A stretch of DNA of 5,692 nucleotides from Burkholderiales bacterium (GTDB lineage: Bacteria > Pseudomonadota > Gammaproteobacteria > Burkholderiales > SG8-39): positions 1 through 5,692 of the forward strand of contig JAENXP010000194.1 of the NCBI GenBank assembly GCA_016649475.1. Direction: 5' to 3'. Made by a program: the position numbers and the translations under genes. Below the pieces are notes generated by a model that did no database searches, was not told the DNA's origin, and was given only the letters and a program-made list of their open reading frames with translations. This document shows positions 4,513 through 5,692 of the stretch, piece after piece (the first letter of the stretch is position 1; every line of letters begins with the position of its first letter).

Positions 4513-5616
4513 TCAGGCGGGCTTCCCCAGTTCGCGCCGCAGATATTCGTGGAAATGCAGCATACCGTCTTCCATCGGCGACTGATACGGGCCGGCCTGG
4601 CTCGTGCCCTGGAGCATCAGCGCCTTGCGGCCACGGTCCATGCGCAGCGCGATCTCGTCATCCTCGATCGCGGTCTCCCAGTAGGCCGCCTGTTCGGCCT
4701 CGACGAATTCACGCTCGAACAGGACCACGTCTTCGGGATAGTAGAACTCGACCACGTTGGTGGTCGATTGCGGTCCGCGCGGGTGCAAGGTGCTCACCAC
4801 CAGCACATGCGGATACCACTCGATCATGATGTTCGGATACAGCGTGAGCCAGATCGCCCCGTGCGGCGGAACCTCGCCCTGGTTGTAATCGAGCACCGCC
4901 TGTTGCCAGCGCGCATAGGTCTTTGTGCCGGGCCTGGACAAGCTCTTGTTTATGCCCACGGTCTGCACCGAGTGGCGCGGGCCGAACTGCCACTCGAGGT
5001 CGTCGCAGGTGACGAAATTGCCCAGACCCGGATGGAACGGCACGACGTGATAGTCCTCGAGGTAAACCTCGATGAACGTCTTCCAGTTGTAATTGCACTC
5101 GTGGATATGCACCCGGTCGAGCATGTAGCCGGAAAAATCCAGATCCGAGCGCTCCCGCAGCCCGCTCAGATCCTGCGCGATATCGCGCCTGCCGGCGAAC
5201 AGCAAACCGTTCCAGTTCTGCAACGGTGTCTTGGGAAGATTGAGGCAGGGATTGTCGGGAAAGTGGGGTGCACCAAGCAGTTCGCCGCGCGTGTTGTAGG
5301 TCCAGCGGTGCAAGGGGCAGACGATGTTGCGCGCGCTGCCCCGGCCTTCGAGCATGATCGCCTGACGGTGGCGACAGACGTTGGACAGCAGTTCCACTCC
5401 CTGCTCGTTGCGGATCAGCAGCTTGGCGTGGTCCATCCACGCGAGGCTGTGATAGTCGCCCGCATTGGGCACCATCAGTTCATGGCCGATGTAGCCCGGG
5501 CCATTTTCGAACAGCAACTTTTGCTCGAGTTCCAGCATCTGCTGGTCGAAATACCAGGAGACGGGAAGCTGCGGGCTGCTTTGTCTGAGTTTCAGGGGGC
5601 TGGCAATATCGGACAT
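4513..5616 (-). CDS. Rieske non-haem iron oxygenase, alpha (catalytic) subunit
   Basis: The protein belongs to the ring-hydroxylating or Rieske oxygenase family, which uses electrons from a reductase to activate O2 at a mononuclear iron. It has 367 residues, a little short of the common 380-450. The Rieske cluster ligands are Cys81-x-His83 and Cys100-x2-His103 (CRHRQ and CPLHRW), with 16 residues between His83 and Cys100. The catalytic domain has NWKTFIEVYLEDYHVVPFHP, giving His190 and His195 as iron ligands. The third ligand is probably one of Asp319/Asp320 in ETAIEDDEIALRM. The C-terminus SPMEDGMLHFHEYLRREL matches the family. The residue three before His190, normally Asp and passing electrons between subunits, is Glu187. 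ATG 5616 has only a weak ribosome binding site (GAGATTGAG). No reductase, ferredoxin or beta subunit lies in the window, so the substrate (aromatic acid, quaternary amine or other) is unknown. Confidence 0.93.
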   Translation of the reverse strand: MSDIASPLKLRQSSPQLPVSWYFDQQMLELEQKLLFENGPGYIGHELMVPNAGDYHSLAWMDHAKLLIRNEQGVELLSNVCRHRQAIMLEGRGSARNIVCPLHRWTYNTRGELLGAPHFPDNPCLNLPKTPLQNWNGLLFAGRRDIAQDLSGLRERSDLDFSGYMLDRVHIHECNYNWKTFIEVYLEDYHVVPFHPGLGNFVTCDDLEWQFGPRHSVQTVGINKSLSRPGTKTYARWQQAVLDYNQGEVPPHGAIWLTLYPNIMIEWYPHVLVVSTLHPRGPQSTTNVVEFYYPEDVVLFEREFVEAEQAAYWETAIEDDEIALRMDRGRKALMLQGTSQAGPYQSPMEDGMLHFHEYLRRELGKPA

Positions 5617-5658
5617 TACTCAATCTCGCTTGACTCGTGCGGGACACAATAAGAGATC

Positions 5659-5687
5659 ATTACAATGTGAGGGGATCCGGGTAGGAA
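5659..5687 (-). promoter_or_regulatory. Possible promoter upstream of the Rieske gene
   Basis: On the minus strand TGTAAT (5664-5659) matches five of six -10 positions and is preceded, after 17 bases, by TTCCTA (5687-5682), which matches only three of six -35 positions. The start would be near 5652, leaving about 36 untranslated bases. The 76 bases right of the gene are AT-richer than the coding regions, as promoters tend to be. The weak -35 would fit an activator-dependent promoter. This is tentative. Confidence 0.3.
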
Positions 5688-5692
5688 CGGAA

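Noticed and set aside
4549..5652. Long forward-strand open frame (367 codons) opposite the Rieske gene
   Set aside because: It mirrors the Rieske gene, has no recognisable motif, and is a by-product of GC-rich codon use on the other strand.

Overview
The window looks like GC-rich proteobacterial chromosome, possibly betaproteobacterial. That placement rests on the gene types, the GC-rich codon choice and the style of the cold-shock leader, and is weak. Every supported gene lies on the minus strand, so transcription runs from the right edge to the left edge. No tRNA, rRNA, CRISPR array, intact transposase or phage gene was seen.

In transcription order the genes are: a Rieske non-haem iron oxygenase alpha subunit (5616-4513); a small SpoIIAA/STAS-like protein (4428-4069); a two-domain rhodanese of the 3-mercaptopyruvate sulfurtransferase type (4063-3221); thymidylate synthase thyA (3208-2399); an enolase-superfamily enzyme of the mandelate racemase type (2373-1231); and dihydrofolate reductase folA (1226-714). 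Gaps from the SpoIIAA-like gene to folA are only 4-25 bases, so these five are probably one operon. The Rieske gene is 84 bases upstream and may be co-transcribed. ThyA and FolA form a metabolic pair: ThyA turns methylenetetrahydrofolate into dihydrofolate while making dTMP, and FolA reduces the dihydrofolate back. A catabolic-type enolase-superfamily gene sits between them, which is the oddest feature of the gene order.

After folA comes a densely structured non-coding stretch (about 606-714) with five small or medium hairpins and a competing long-range inverted repeat. It begins on the last base of the folA stop codon. It may end the operon's transcript or be the remnant of a mobile-element end. 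Next is a 79-residue charged, probably helical protein of unknown function (501-262) with a strong ribosome binding site.

The left 215 bases hold a well-formed sigma-70-type promoter (TTGACC, 17 bases, TATAAG), a leader of about 135 bases, and the first eight codons of a CspA-family cold-shock gene that runs off the left edge. The promoter is preceded directly by a perfect 9-base tandem repeat. The leader carries a hairpin and a pyrimidine tract that could pair with the ribosome binding site. Nothing here amounts to a clearly new defence or mobile system. The points most worth checking are the gene inserted between thyA and folA, the hairpin cluster, the cold-shock control region, and a Glu in place of the usual Asp next to the Rieske enzyme's iron site.
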